Positions 47,430 to 61,200 of a stretch of 64,000 bases of DNA are shown piece after piece. Within the stretch, counting starts at the first letter, position 1, and each line of letters begins with the position of its first letter. A program made the translations under genes and the position numbers. The notes under the pieces were generated by a model. That model did no database searches. It saw nothing but the letters and a program-made list of their open reading frames with translations, and was not told where the DNA came from. The stretch is from positions 16,168,851 through 16,232,850 of the forward strand of contig NC_079877.1 in NCBI RefSeq assembly GCF_029227915.1, in the 5' to 3' direction. This stretch comes from Hydractinia symbiolongicarpus (Eukaryota; Cnidaria; Hydrozoa; Anthoathecata; Hydractiniidae).

Positions 47430-48096
47430 ATGTGTTAAGCAACCTCTGATAATGATTCTTCCAAGCTACCCTTTTATCCTCCTCTGTGCTAGCCAAAACA
47501 CCTTCATCATTGCGTATACACTTCTCACCTACAATATCATGATTAGTCTTCTTCATTTGCTTTGCTTTCTTGAATACCTCATTGCGCTGGTCTTCCCTTC
47601 TTAACACATCTGCAAATCTGTTTCTCTCTGTTTCTGATTTTGCCTTATACACTGCTGTACGAGCGTGACGCTTAGCTTCTAAGTAAATATTTTTACTACC
47701 ACCTGACTTCCACTCTTTCCAAAGTTTCCTCTTTTCCTTTATACACTGGTCAACCTCATTATTCCACCACCAGGTCTGTCTATATCCTTTCGTCCACCCA
47801 CAGGTATCATCAAAAGCTTCTAGAAGACAATTCTTCAAAGTAGTCCAAGTACTTTCAACATTGTCACTATCACATTGACTATTGTAGGCTAACTGCTGAA
47901 CTTTTGCACTAAATTGTCTTGCTACAATCTCTTCCTTCAGCTTCCAGACTTTTCGACGGGGCCTGTACTTTCCCTTGGCTTCTTTAACACTCTTCAAGAT
48001 AATATCACAAACCAGCAACCTATGCTGGGAAACACACTCTTCCCTCGGTATAACTTTCACGTCCTTCACCACTTTCTTGTCTGACTTTCTAACCAA
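47422..48096 (-). pseudogene. LINE linker region between endonuclease and RT
   Basis: A 224-codon frame starting within an endonuclease C-terminal block (SQHRLLVCDI) and continuing through a Trp/Lys-rich linker (WWNNEVDQCIKEKRKLWKEW). Upstream, the same frame reads CKTQIDYFLVRK. That block normally follows an endonuclease portion which is missing here, so about 60 residues have been deleted at the junction near 48120. Confidence 0.8.
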
Positions 48097-48104
48097 AAAG
48101 TAAT

Positions 48105-48536
48105 CTATCTGTGTCTTACAACCATGACAAGTTCAGTGTCTCCAAACTTTGATGTGACTGCTATTAACTCATCATAAAACTTATCTTTATCTTCCTCACT
48201 GAGTCCACACTGTGGAGCATAAACTGACAGAAAAGTGACAATCCTATTACCTATCAAAAACTTTATCACTATAATACGACTATTAACACGCATAACATCT
48301 ATTACTTTTTCTACCCACTTCTCTGCAACGAATATGCCAACTCCTCCATATCCATCACTATTACCAATCCAAAAAAGCTTATACCTTGCCCTCCTACCTT
48401 CCACAAATCTCACTGAAGCTCCTCTCCACCTAACTTCCTGAACACAACACATATCAACAGATCTACGTTCTAACATTTCAACTACTTCACCTGCTCTACC
48501 TCTCAGAGTACCAACATTTACACTAGCCATCCTCAA
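48105..48536 (-). pseudogene. LINE endonuclease domain, truncated
   Basis: A 143-codon frame, the N-terminal part of an APE-type endonuclease (NVGTLRGRAGEVVEML, CCVQEVRWRG, GYGGVGIFVAEKW, TFLSVYAPQCG). It ends at a stop where the deletion to the next block begins. The catalytic Glu of VQE is present; the later catalytic blocks are lost or fall in the linker frame. Confidence 0.8.
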
Positions 48537-48836
48537 CCTAGTGTTATCTACCTTGTGTGTCCTAGTGTTATCTACCTCTCATTTCTCTTAATTGAATGAA
48601 TCCAGTGCGTACATGAGGGAAATCTCTCGTCCCTTAATAATGGTAGGCTTGTGTAAAAATTGAATGAGATGTATTTATTTGCCCAAGGTAGCCAAAATAA
48701 TGTGCCATCGTTTTTGACGTTATCGAATGACTGACATCAGTTTAGTAATGTTACTGATGCCAATACAATAAATAAGATTAATGAAGTTATTGCTGCATTG
48801 AGGCCATTTACCTAAGAAACGGAGAGTGGTGTTAGT

Positions 48837-49480
48837 TAAAGGGGTATAAATGTATAAAATGATGTTGGGCTTATATTATAGAGCTTAAAAAGTTGGTTAA
48901 CAAGTCTTTTTAAATTTTTTAAAAAGCTCTTTTTGTTCTCAAGATATTCACATTTAAAAAATTTCAGATTTAATTATTTTGCGTAAATTATGATGTCATA
49001 TTTCAGTAATAGCAAATCTTGATATTTTTTATCATCATTATTTAATTTTAGACCTGTTAAGGGATATGCATTCAAAGTTTATCAATGCATAGTATTATAA
49101 AGGTGAATTGAGTAACATGCAGAACCCAAATTATGGAAATGTCAGCGAAAAATTAAGAGGCCTGGGACGAGCAAACGAGTACCATTTTGTCAAAAAAATT
49201 TATGTTAATCAATTCACCTTTATAATATCTATGCATTAATAAATTTTAAATGTATATCTCTTAAAAGGTCTAAAATTAATGATGACGGAAAATGTCAAAA
49301 TTTGCTATTACTGAATATGACATTATAATTTATGCAATATTATTAAATCTGAAATTCTTCAAATGTGAATATCTTGAGAACGAAAAGAGCTTTTTAAAAA
49401 ATTTAAAAAAACTTGTTAACCAATTTTGTAAGCTCTATAATATAAGCCTAACATCATTTTATACCTCGGGATCCCTTTTA
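48837..49480. mobile_element. Foldback element with about 270 bp inverted arms
   Basis: Left arm 48837-49111 and right arm 49209-49480 are inverted copies (ggtataaa...atgatgttgggcttatatta / taatataagcctaacatcat; ataaaggtgaattga / tcaattcacctttat) around a 97 bp spacer. There is no coding capacity. A diverged partial copy is at 36172-36335, so this is a dispersed family. Confidence 0.8.
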
Positions 49481-49940
49481 TTCATATCCATGCAGGCCAC
49501 CAGAGCACCAACTGAGAACAAAATTGTTCAAATTCTCCAAAGCCAGCTAGGTCAATTTACTATGCCATACAAAATGTGTAGATGAACATAAAAACTATAG
49601 TACTTCGACAAAGCACATTGAAGGAGAATCAAGCCCCAGTGACACTCCTGAGTGGAGATTAAATTAATAACTTAGGTTACTGGGCACGAAAGAACATTAT
49701 TAAACTGTTAATTATGCATTGCATTGGCAATTCTACTTTCGTAAGCGTTGAAGTGGCCAAAGTTTAAATCCGCACCTGCTTACTACTGAACCAGGCTATT
49801 TTTTATATTAAACTGTCTTCACACTTTTAGTGACCAAATATTTTTTATATAGAAGGAAAGTCACGCTTCGTTGATTCAACATTCCACATGCGAAGTTTTT
49901 TATTTATAGATAGCTAGTATATATAAGATATTTTATCATG
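49481..49940. other. Intergenic, no feature seen
   Basis: AT-rich spacer between two transposable elements. No gene or repeat was recognised. Confidence 0.4.
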
Positions 49941-50640
49941 CCTTGCAGTTCGGCTGGTGTATTTCACAGGTCACAGGTCAAAATTCTAAAATGTTCCAAA
50001 TTGTGACATTGCAAATAATTTTAGCCATTTCGAGTTTTGTGATGCAGCGCCATTACAAAATACGCAGTGCAGAGAATTTTTTACACTCTTTGCAATCTTT
50101 AACACTTGTCAGAAGAACTGTCACCGCCCCTTTATATATTCTGATTAGAATGTGTGAATATAAGCTGCATGTAAACACCTTACACTACTTAACCACGCCA
50201 ACATCTAAGTCTGTTAACAAACTTAGTCCTCAGGTTATGCAGAGAGTTATTGCGTTTGGAGTCCTTTCCGTTATTGATGACTGATAGCATTATAACCGCC
50301 GTTTTCTTTCTTTCTCGATAGCGACATCGGTAGAGCGCTTGGGACTCGGGTCTTAATAATTAGGCTAACAAGCAACATGTACCCCTTTACTTTTTTTAAT
50401 AGACCTGTGGACGCCATTTAAACCTTAGTGTTAGATTCAGTTTAGAAAACATGTATTCTAAAAAACTATTATTTAAAATGAAAAAAAAAACTGCAAAATA
50501 TATACACGGATAAGAAACAGAAGAGTTAAGTTTATATTCCATAGAACTAAGCAAATTATCGAGTCAACCCGCATCAGAATGTTCGACCACACTGGTTTAA
50601 CCGCCGTTAGCCTGTGGAATACACCAGCCGCCTTGCAGTT
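49941..50640. mobile_element. 680 bp nonautonomous transposon with 10 bp target duplication
   Basis: The element is 49951-50630. Its 20 bp terminal inverted repeats differ at one position (cggctggtgtatttcacagg versus cggctggtgtattccacagg). It is flanked by perfect 10 bp direct repeats ccttgcagtt at 49941-49950 and 50631-50640. A 113-codon plus-strand frame (49943-50284) crosses the insertion boundary, so it is not a gene. A duplication of 9-10 bp is typical of Mutator-like elements; that assignment is tentative. Confidence 0.9.
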
Positions 50641-52255
50641 AATTTATTTTGCAGCAACTAACATTCCAACTTACTTATTGGCGTACACATGTTCAATTTT
50701 TTTACTGCAATAAGAGCTTTCAAGTTATAACAATAAAGGTCAATATCTAATTATAATAATACAAAAACCATGTCTGGGTGTCTGTTCCAGGCAAAGTGGA
50801 TATGTTCATTTACCTTTACGTGCTTCTTATTTGTGTATACTTTCTAGACAATACACAAGACATAAATGCATTTAGAACTTCAAATCATCAAGAACACATC
50901 ATGCTATACATTTTCTTGATCAGCAATTCAATCTTTACAAAATATAGGTCACTGCTGGTGAGTAACTGTTGGTGGGTCACTGCTGACATAATCAAATTTA
51001 ATTGACAAGTATTTTTTATTTCTTTGTTGCATAAATGAATTTTCCAACAGGCCTTATCAACTAGTGTTTTACAAACAGATATGGAAAAGACTGCAGGCGA
51101 TAATAATGCTTCCACACAGGTTTAGGATTGGTTAAAGTTACAGTTTAAGCATTTTAGTATTCTTTTTATTTGGGAAAGATTTTAAGAGGTAAAATTTTAA
51201 TTAAAATAAAATCCCGCAAAAGTACTGGAATGCACAGGCAAATCCCAAATAGGGTATTTTGTCTCGGGTTTTTCCACCCCCGGTTTATACACAATCACAT
51301 CACCCAAATAATATGTGTGCCATACTGTCTGCCTGGGCTGAAATGATTTAATAGTTGAGTAGCTTATACATTTTCATTTCCTAAACAGCATTAGGGCTAA
51401 AATATCCAGTACGAAAATTGGTTTTGTAATCATTAGCTAAAGAACAAAAACTCTAAAAAATTACAGACCTGTGGAATCAGATTATTCAAGCTTAATGACA
51501 GTCTGGGAAGCCCTGGAGCATAAAATATTTGCAATGTCCACCTAACTTTCATGTCAAGAAGATGGAGTGTGTGTTGTCTAAAAAGTGTGAGACAAAAGTG
51601 TTGAATTACGTAAGTTTTCCCTGGATTTTAAGCTATAGTAGGTAGCCCGCTAGCTGGCAAAGATTATCTTGGTTTTGTAGATTTTACCTTGTAGCTACTA
51701 TATATAGGTTTCAGTTTTTCTAAGAGAAATAATAATAAAGATCCTAAAAGACAAAAAAAAATCTTAATCAAATCGTCGTCGTCAGTTCGGCCATGTTGAG
51801 AATAGCCGAGTACAAGACTCGTTTCGGAAACAAAAACAGGCTATCAATCTCCCCCTTTGTGTTTATTAGTTATTTGTCAAAGTTAGGAATTTACATTCGT
51901 GTTTATGAAATGAGAAAGAGATAATCCCAACAAAAAAATCTTACAGAGTACCATAGAACACAATAAAATATAGATAAAAGTGTTATGAGACAATCACAAC
52001 TGCAAGAATCTCAACGACTGAGAAATAAATTCCCACGGTCCGAATCAAACATTTATACGGCAACGACAAACATAAACAACTATGAATGGACGAAATCAAA
52101 ACGGTTGTTGCTTGTGTACTTTCATTTTTTTTTGTCTTTAACTTACTGTCAGCTAACTATATTACATATAGCTATATTAAATATAGCTAGTTCTTTGGCT
52201 CAGTACAATGAGTTTCATATTAGTTTTATTTATTTAGCTATACCAGGTTTATACG
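50641..52255. other. Intergenic upstream of RCBTB
   Basis: No gene is supported. The RCBTB promoter and any 5' untranslated exon should lie here. The sequence just before the start contains an acceptor-like ctataccag at 52239-52247. The stretch around 51775-51870 is locally less AT-rich and could be a transcribed leader, but nothing proves it. Confidence 0.4.
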
Positions 52256-55200
52256 ATGACTAACAATATGGCAAATTTAAACTCTTGGCCAATACTAAGC
52301 TTTATACCAGCGGAATTAGCAGTAAATGTTCGGAAAGCATTTGTTTTTGGAGGAGCTGGCAACGAGGCTTTGATTGTGTTAGTAAATGGAGATGTGTATG
52401 CTTTGGGTTTCAATGGAAATGGTTGTTTGGGAGTTGGAAATGGCAGTAGCACCTTAGAGCCAAAGAAAATTGATGAATTATGTCAAAAGGAAGTGGTCAA
52501 TTTTGCATATGGAATGGGTCCTCATGTACTGGCAGTTACTGGTAAGTTTATTATGACATACAGTACTGAAAAGACGTTGCATTATGACAGACGTCTACAG
52601 TTAACTAACCTTGAGCAAGGCCATCATTGAAAATATATTATGTTGTCTTCTGCAATCCTTGCACAAATCAGTCACCCGTTTGTCGTTTAATTCATATAAT
52701 AAAGTTTTTTTATTTTCATTTGTTACATGCAAGCAATCTGTTTAAAAGCACTAAAAATCACGAAAGCTATAAACGTTTATATATTTTAGAATAAATGGAC
52801 ATTCTTTGTAATACACAAAGTGCATTTTATCTTTTGATATGTCGTTATTATGTATTTTTTTTCTCATCTATACATACAAAGGTGAAATTACATCCCATCT
52901 ATAACAAATCACATGAGTAAAAACCGTTGATTAAATTCCCTCAGTAAATACTATTCAAAGCGGGTTTATCCTTATGGATTAATAAACTCTCCTTCAGTTC
53001 TAGATCGAAATTATTCCTAGTGGTGGAGAGTATTGAGAAATTCTCAAAACAAGGCCTAGACTGACAGTATAAAACATGTTCGGATACGACTGAAAAATAA
53101 GGACTTTTGGCCTGTTTTATACTCGTCAAACAAAAAACTAGCAATGACACTGGTTTTTAGAATTTTCAGAATTGTGACAGATTTTTTAACCTTCCATGTC
53201 AAAATGAAAAACTTGAAGCAAATATTGTTAAAAAATGGCTATCCTTCTAGCTTAATTGACTGCTGCATTAAGACATTTCTTGACAAATTGTTTCAAGTCA
53301 AAAATGTCATATTAACTGTTTCTAAACATGAACTTATTATTGTATTGCCTTTTCTGGGGAATGTATCACTGAGGCTTCGGACTTGTTTAGAAAAAACATT
53401 CTTCAAGCATTTATACTATCTTGTAAGGTTAATGTCATTTTTTCTTCAGGTTCGAGAATTTGTGATTTTTTTCACTTTAAAGATAGACCTATATCTATCT
53501 ATATTGGCCAGACATTATGACATTTGAAGATAAGAGTCAGTGAACACATGGGGACCTCAGCTTTAACCGGAAAAACGACCAAAAGTCCTTATTTTTCAGC
53601 CGTATCCGAACTTGCTTTATACTGTCAGTCTAGGCCTTGTTTTGAGAATTTCTCGATACTCTCCAACGCTAAGAATAATTTTGATCTAGAACTGAATGAG
53701 AGTTTAATAATCCATAGGGATAAACCCGCTTTGAATAGGAATATTGCATCTATTCCGCTATTCCTATTCGCTGAATAATATGTCGTACAATAATTGTATC
53801 ATACGATCGTAATGTTTAAATAATCTTTTACGAAATAGTATCAGTAACTGACTTGATAATAGCCCTTTACGGCCAAAACATTGTCAACATATTTAATTGA
53901 TGAAACCGGTGATGTTTTCTTTTCCACTCAATTTTTGTTAACATTCCAGGTAGAATTTGAAACAATCTTGTCTTAAAACATGAACATTCTCTGCAAATTT
54001 AAAAGTCCTTTAAAGTTAAATCCATGTACACAAAACATGCAAAGACACTTTTAAATACAAGAATGTCTAAATGTGCAGCTATAGTTAAGTTAAGCCGTGA
54101 TACACAAGTCGATTAGTTGATTTCAATTACAGTAGTTACATTCTACAAATCATGTAATTAAAATCCTTGCTTTTTACCTGCTTTTAACTATAGCTGCTTT
54201 TAAGGAATGTTTCCAAAAAATTAAAATTTAACAATTATATAGTTGCTTTTTCCAAGCCAATAAAAATGCTTTATATTTAAACAGCAAATGTAAAATGAGG
54301 TAAATCCATGTTAAAGTGTGGTTATTTTGAAACCTGTAAAAAAAGAAACATGGCAAAGAAACAAAATTTTATTAAAATGCTGTTTTGCATTCTAGTCAAA
54401 TTCCAGGTAGAAGTGTTCTTTGTTTAAAATCCATGATTTCATTTAAATTTTATGCTCTGTCTTTTGTTTTTTAAGCTTTATTGATAAGTGCTGCTGTTAT
54501 TGCTTCATCTTCACTGTCTGAAAAAATCGTAATGAAAGAAAAGTTGCTTCCTGTATCGCCTATTTAACAAGCAACTTTTGTGTTTTATGTTAATTCTCTA
54601 ACTGTGCCTGTGTATCTGTCTGACTTTTGCAAAGGGAATGTATTTATGTTTGTTAGCCAACAAATTAGTTTTTATTGGTGTTAATAAATTAGTTTGACAT
54701 GACTTAAATATAATAAATGAAGAAATAACATTGCATTTTTAAGTTTAAGGTGTAATAACTTAAAAGATTTTACTTAAAAAGAAAAATATGTGCAAACATA
54801 GCAGATAGTATTCATAGACTATGCATTTGATAGCTTTAAATTTATTTCCTTTGCTTTTGTCTTTTTCATTTAAAAAAAATGACAAAAAGGGTGTTTTATT
54901 GATATTTTAAAATTCCAAATTATTTTAATTACTTAATTATTATTTTATGAGTCGTAGAATTCTATTTTAATTTGTACCAAATCAAAAGTGTTCCTTAAAT
55001 TTTTTGCATAAAACTTTAAAAATAAATTTCCAATTCAATGAATTTCTAGATAAATTTTTTCAGACATATTTCCTAAATTATAAAGGTTTTTGCAGATTCA
55101 ACATACATCCTTAAAACTTTTACCTTTGTTTAAATTCCTCACAAACAATGTTATTAAGGCAAAACATTTAAAGCATTAACGTTCAAAACATAATACTTGC

Positions 55201-58200
55201 CTACTTTGTATTTGAAACTTTGTTTTATGCTTTGATTTTACAGACACCGGCGAGCTCTATAGTTGGGGGCATGGTGGATATGGCCAGTTAGGACACAATG
55301 ATGGTGAGAAAAGTAAACCAGTGCTTGTTACAATGCCAAAGAAAGTTATACAAGTTGCATGTGGTTCCTATCATTCAGTTGCTTTAACAGAAGATGGGGA
55401 GGTGATATAATAAATATTTCTAGCAGTTTTGTCTATGCAGATTTATAATACCATGTATAATATAATCTTTTTGTTTTTTAATGTATTTTTGGATAGCCAG
55501 TATTAAAACACTTCAAAGCAGCTTAATTATTAACTTTTTTTGAAATTTGAATATACCCAAAGGCCATAATCAGGAAACGGAACCATTTATTTTAGAATCT
55601 TCACATATATCTTTTTTTTTCAAGAAAATATTGTGAATCAAATCCTAGTAATTGGAATTTTAGGTTGAGGTAGTTTTATAAATATTTCGTTTAGTCTTTG
55701 ACTTGATTCAAAATCTTCTGACTTTCCATAATTTTTGCACTTTATAGGAATATTCCAAATCTTTAAATAGCTAATGTTTGCCATTGTTTGCCATTGTTTG
55801 GTGTGCTGAAGCTTCCCTCAAAAGATTGACTTTTCCTTTCGATTATTGTTTCCTTGATAAGTGCTTGATAAGTTCCAGAATGTAGTGGTTATTATTCCAT
55901 GGTCACCCTAAAATGAGTATTATTGAATAATGTGCAAATGTTAATAATGACAGATGTCTCTCACAGCACATTCAAAAGCAAGCATTATGGCATTGTAATA
56001 AAATAACACTATCTTATTAATGCATATGTGAATTGAGATCATTTTCCAATCATGTAGGTTTATGCATGGGGTTCAAATAATTGTGGTCAGTTAGGTCTTG
56101 GTGTATCAAATAATCAAGCAACACCAAAGAGAGTTACTGGTCATTTATCTACATGTAAGTGAATTCTTGTTCTCTTATTAAAATTTAAAATTAAAGTAAA
56201 GTTAAAATAGAACTACTTTGTGTATCCCTAACATACTACTTGGCTGCAAGCAGAATTTTATCTGAGCTCCAATGACAGGAAGCCATCGACAAAACCAGCA
56301 TATTATACGTACAAAGATATGCTTGTGATAAACTCAGATGGCGTGTATATGTAGATGAAGTTTTATGATGACAAATCCATGAGTCCATTCTGCTGAAAAA
56401 GGATGTGGCATAATAACCTTTATCTACATAAAGTAAAGTTGTTTGTGCAAAATCTATTACTTTGTATACTGTGATTTGTTAAAAATGTTAGCTATATCAC
56501 TTGGATGAAACAAGCTATAGATGGGTTGCGATAATTTATTGGACTGATTATGGGAAAAATCAGTAGGGAGTTAAATAATTGTTGAATATTTGAAAGAGAT
56601 GTTGGAAGTACTAAAGTTCTTTTCAAATAGAGTATTATAAATTTTATTAAGGAGTAAATTTATACGTTTCTAGATAACAAACGAATTGTGGCAGTGTCAT
56701 GTGGTCAATCATTTACTGTAGCTTTAACAGAGGATGGCGAGGTAGCCGTTTAATATTTTCATACAACCACCCCCTCTTTTCTGACAATGATCTTATCTCT
56801 GGTAAATCAATTTCTCCTTCACATTTTTTAGCTTCATTTTTAAAGATTTTTTTTGTTTAGGATGAACACGTGAGTTAAACGTGGAATTAAAGTTTAAATT
56901 TTAAATTTTTTAGTCTATAATACGAGGTTCTCTACAGCTTGCTTGTAAATATTAAAAGTGAATTTAAAACTTCTTATATACCTGTGTAAAATTACGGTTC
57001 AAAAATATTTTTAACATCATGTATATCTCCATCATCAACATTAAGAGAGGGAGTTAAAAAATTTTTGGGTTCTCTTTACTGATTTTAAGATTTTTAAATG
57101 TTTTCCTCCCTCACCTACATTATTAATCAGTATTTATGTTTGGATTTAGTTATATTCGTGGGGATACAATGGAAATGGACAACTTGGAATCGCAAATAAC
57201 ACAAATCAACAATTGCCAGCCAGAGTGAGTAACCTGGTTGGTAAATTTGTTGAGAAGGTATGCACTTTAAATACCTTCTGTTCTATTGCATACTATTGTT
57301 TGAAATGTTTCAAAAATCTATCTGGTAGAGTTATGAACCAAGGTTGTATTTTTGTTACTCAATAATCAACCTTTTAAAGATAGCAACTTTTCACACCAAA
57401 TACTTCGATAATTCACAATATGATTAGCGCAGTAACCTGTTAAAGGACATTGCGTGAAAAAATGCCAGCCTTACTGCATGAAAACTTCAGTAGCATTAAA
57501 AATTAAGGTCTGTATGCAGAGTTAGTCCAAATAAGGATATATTTTCCTGTTTGGTTCAGAAATACAGTTGTATAAATATATTTTGTATTTTTTGTATAAA
57601 GTCCCATCTTTTCTAAAAGCGTTTTTGGAATAATTTCAGATCTGTCTATAATATATGCATGACTCTGTTTCTAGATTGCATGTGGGATGGCACATGTGTT
57701 AGTGTTAACGGATACTGGTGAATTATATAGCTGGGGTGCAAATTCATATGGACAATTAGGACTGGGTACAACCTTGAATGTGTCACAGCCTCAACTGATA
57801 CAGGTTGAAGAAAGGTATAATTAAAGGATAAAATTAACGATGTTTTTGCGATTATTATTGCAGTTAAAAGCATTTATTACCACCAGGGCCTTAATTTTTA
57901 GAGCCTTTTTTTAGGGCCTTTTTTATCATTATTACCATGATTATTTTTTTGCGAATTGCTCTGCACTGTGGAATTTATTTTGGCGAAATTTTTGCAAATT
58001 TTTTAAGAGCATGAAAAAGGGGAAAAGGAGTGTTGAAAAGTTGTTTCTGTGTCAGTTGCTGTTTCGGCATAGTATCGAAAGTAAGGTTTCACTTAACACA
58101 TAGCTGTGGGTGTCAAATTTAAAGAATTTTTACAAAAATTCTTTCAAGACATTTTATATTTTAAAACACAAAAAAATGTATTTTAGTTGAATATAAAATG

Positions 58201-61200
58201 TTCCGAAAGAATTTTTGTTTTGCTTGCAATTGCGAAGAAATTTTTAAAAAAATTTTTAATTTTGAGTCGAAAAGGGACGTGTCTTTGAAAAATCTCGTCC
58301 ATAGTCCATAGTAAAAAAAAAAAAAAAAAAATTAAACACGGAAAAGAGCTCTTTATGTGCACATTTTTATATCTAGTGAATAATCTTTATTCTGTCTTTG
58401 CCATTCTTTCTTTCTCTTAACAAGGTAAAAAACTACAATTCTGCATTTCTAAATGGAGTGTCTATAACAACACTCTAATAAAGACAAGTTAAACAAGGAA
58501 AGGGTAGAAATGGGTAATTTTGTTAAAATGCTTGGCTTTAATTATTTCAGATGGACTGACATAGCTGCCCATCATTACAATCATATTTCTGCAGGCGTTA
58601 CAACATCAGGAAAGGTAATGTTGCTTTTGGACTAAGTAGAAATATTATGGTTTCTTATTATAAGTATTAACATGTTAAATTAATTAAAAAAAGAAAATGA
58701 TGCGACTTGAAAATCATGCTTTATTAAGAATTTCATACAACGAAATTATAAGAGAATTAATGCGCTGTGATAAGAAATCGTTTTTAAGGTTAAAGAAGAA
58801 GCATTGACAGTAGGAAAGGATTAATTTGATTTCTTAGCTCAGTTTGAAGCCAAAATGTGGTATGATATATACAAATTTCGGCTTTTAGGTAACAAAGCAC
58901 AAACTTTTAATATTACAACCATGTTCAACATGCTTTCTTTTCGTTAACTATGTAAACTATGGTAATTATGTAAAATTTTATCGAAAAAAGCAGGTTAAAT
59001 TTTTGCACTAATTGTCACCTAAAAAATGTATTTAGGTGATTTTGAAATTACAATCATATTCAGTATGCTTTTTTGTTAACTATAATACATTTTGTCGAAC
59101 ACAAAGTAGTTTTATATTCTAGACCAATTTGGCCTAAACAAGTATCGAGGTGAAAAATTTGGGTCTGGCTAGAAACTACTCTCCTTCATTGCGTGATTTT
59201 AAAAAGAGATAATTTAAAATATAAGTTGCCATAATGTGACTCCACTACCTAGAAAATTAAAAATGGATTTTTGCTTTATGTTCAATAGTTGGTAATTCCT
59301 GAATGCGGTAATATTTGTTTTGTATCCCAGAGACTCCTGAGCTATTTAATAAATGCCCTGTACTGCTTTAATTTCAGAAAATTTCTCGAATTTCGGAAAT
59401 TGGCATCTCATTCGCGAAATTGATTCGTTGGTGAAATAAATTCTCGTGTTAATTAATTTTACCCAACTTGAAGCTAATAAAACGTTTATTAATTTCCATC
59501 ACATTTAAAAAGTAAATTCATCTTTATCTGTTTTTATTAAAAAATATGTTTGCGTAATTTAAAAACCGCAAAAGCTTCAATCGATATGCGAAAATAAATT
59601 AATGTTATTTGCGAACATTTTTTGCTCGTGACAATATCTGTTGTTAAAGTGGGTTTGAAGTTTATCTTTAAAATGTTTCAAATTTGTGATCATTTTTGTG
59701 TTTAATGACAAGGTATAACGCACTGATATTACATCACATCAAATAAAATGTATCACTGTCCTGGAAAGTCTCAGAAACTGCGATTACAAATCCATTTTTT
59801 TCGAAAATGTCATTGAATGTTAATTTTTTTTCCTCTAAAGAATTTTCTTTAAGTGTGCACGATACCATCCAAAGTTATTTTCTGATAATTTTTATAAAAT
59901 ATGATAGAAACTAGTTCCCGTTACACTTGCATGCATTTTTAATCGCGAAGATTGCACATTTGTCTGGTAACTGTTGCCCAGGTTTGAAAAATCGCTTTAA
60001 CTCGAACCTAAAATATCATTTAAGACTAAATTCGACTTAACGGTAGCAAGAAATACGAAGGGCGAAGTTAAAAATAAGTCAGTTAATAATAAAATCAGCA
60101 TTTTGCATGAAATGATCCTGGAACTAAACTATGTACAAAGTCGAACTTATAAACATTAAAATTAAACATGCCTTAGGCTCATATCGGAAAAATCTTAAGC
60201 GTATTGAGATTAATCCCAATTTACTTGTATGCTTATAAAATATAGTGTATGAATTTAAGTTTTTAAATAGAAATTTTTTTTTTAGATTTGTATGTGGGGA
60301 CAATGTCATGGATTAACTTTGTTGTCACCACGAGAAGTTGCTGTTGGAAGTTTAGATGGTGTGTTTGCATGCTTCGGAATGCCACAGATTATGTTTAGAT
60401 ATGCTGAAATAGGTGCGGTAAAAAACAGTTTTAACATCTTTGCTAAATTCTATTTTGCGACAGAAGTAACTTAAAGTTTGAAGGAATATTCAGAGAGAAA
60501 TTATAAAAGTTGTTTTTGATATAAAAATATTGATTCAGTGAAAGTTAGCCTCATTAATTAGGGTTGCCATGCCCCCTCAAAACTTCTAATTTTTGAAGTC
60601 TCCTCAAAAGATCTTAGATCTCCTCTAAAAGCAGATTTTCAACATCTTTCTCCTCAAATCTTCTCAATTTTACTTTCACAAAACTATTATGGTTTTTAAA
60701 TATATATTTTTTTAATAATGCATATAAATGCTACATGGGTGCAGAAATAATTTGTACCTCATTAAGGGCATTAATCTCCTCGAATATTTCTTTAGAAAAA
60801 TGCAAGAATGTCCTCAAATGTCCTTAATGTTTTCATGAAAATACCGTCATTTCTAAAAAGTTAGAAAATTGTCACGAAAAGTCCTCAAATTTTCACAAAA
60901 TCTATAAAATGCTGTAATGCTGAAATAAAAAATAGAGAAAAAAATGCATTATAAATTAAAGCCTATAATAGAGATCATGAATAAACTTGCGAATAGCATT
61001 TTAAAACAAGTTGGTAAGAATAAAAATGTCAGTGGCATATCTGTAGCTGTTTATAGTGTTCCGTCTACCATTTTAAATAGATTCTTTTAAATGAAGTCAC
61101 CATAACATTATGCAATGAAAAATTCAATTCACGATAGTTTTGTAGAGTCACAATTCATTCGCAATGTTTGTTTTTCAACTTTAGATCAAGAGGAGAATCA

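Larger units (their letters stand above)
45700..48597 (-). mobile_element. Decayed RTE-like LINE retrotransposon
   Basis: A minus-strand element with an apurinic-type endonuclease at its 5' end and a reverse transcriptase with an RTE-type C-terminus. The 3' end near 45706-45770 carries an atcatcatc-type repeat and the palindromic word ccatgctagcatgggttgga. It has at least two frame changes, one nonsense codon and an internal deletion, so it cannot move by itself. The four coding blocks are listed below. Confidence 0.85.
52930..53780. mobile_element. Penelope-like retroelement fragments, inverted pair in RCBTB intron 1
   Basis: The plus-strand fragment (53144-53778) and a shorter minus-strand fragment (52941-53150) both end in the same GIY-YIG-nuclease-type C-terminal region, facing outward. 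A 5'-truncated copy next to an inverted copy of its own end is a known Penelope arrangement. Both are damaged. Confidence 0.7.

Noticed and set aside
49943-50284. 113-codon ORF
   Set aside because: It crosses the insertion boundary of the 680 bp transposon and shows no domain.
50325-50365. tRNA-like A-box word (atcggtagagcgcttgggac)
   Set aside because: No B box or cloverleaf follows, and it lies inside the 680 bp transposon. At most a tRNA-derived scrap.
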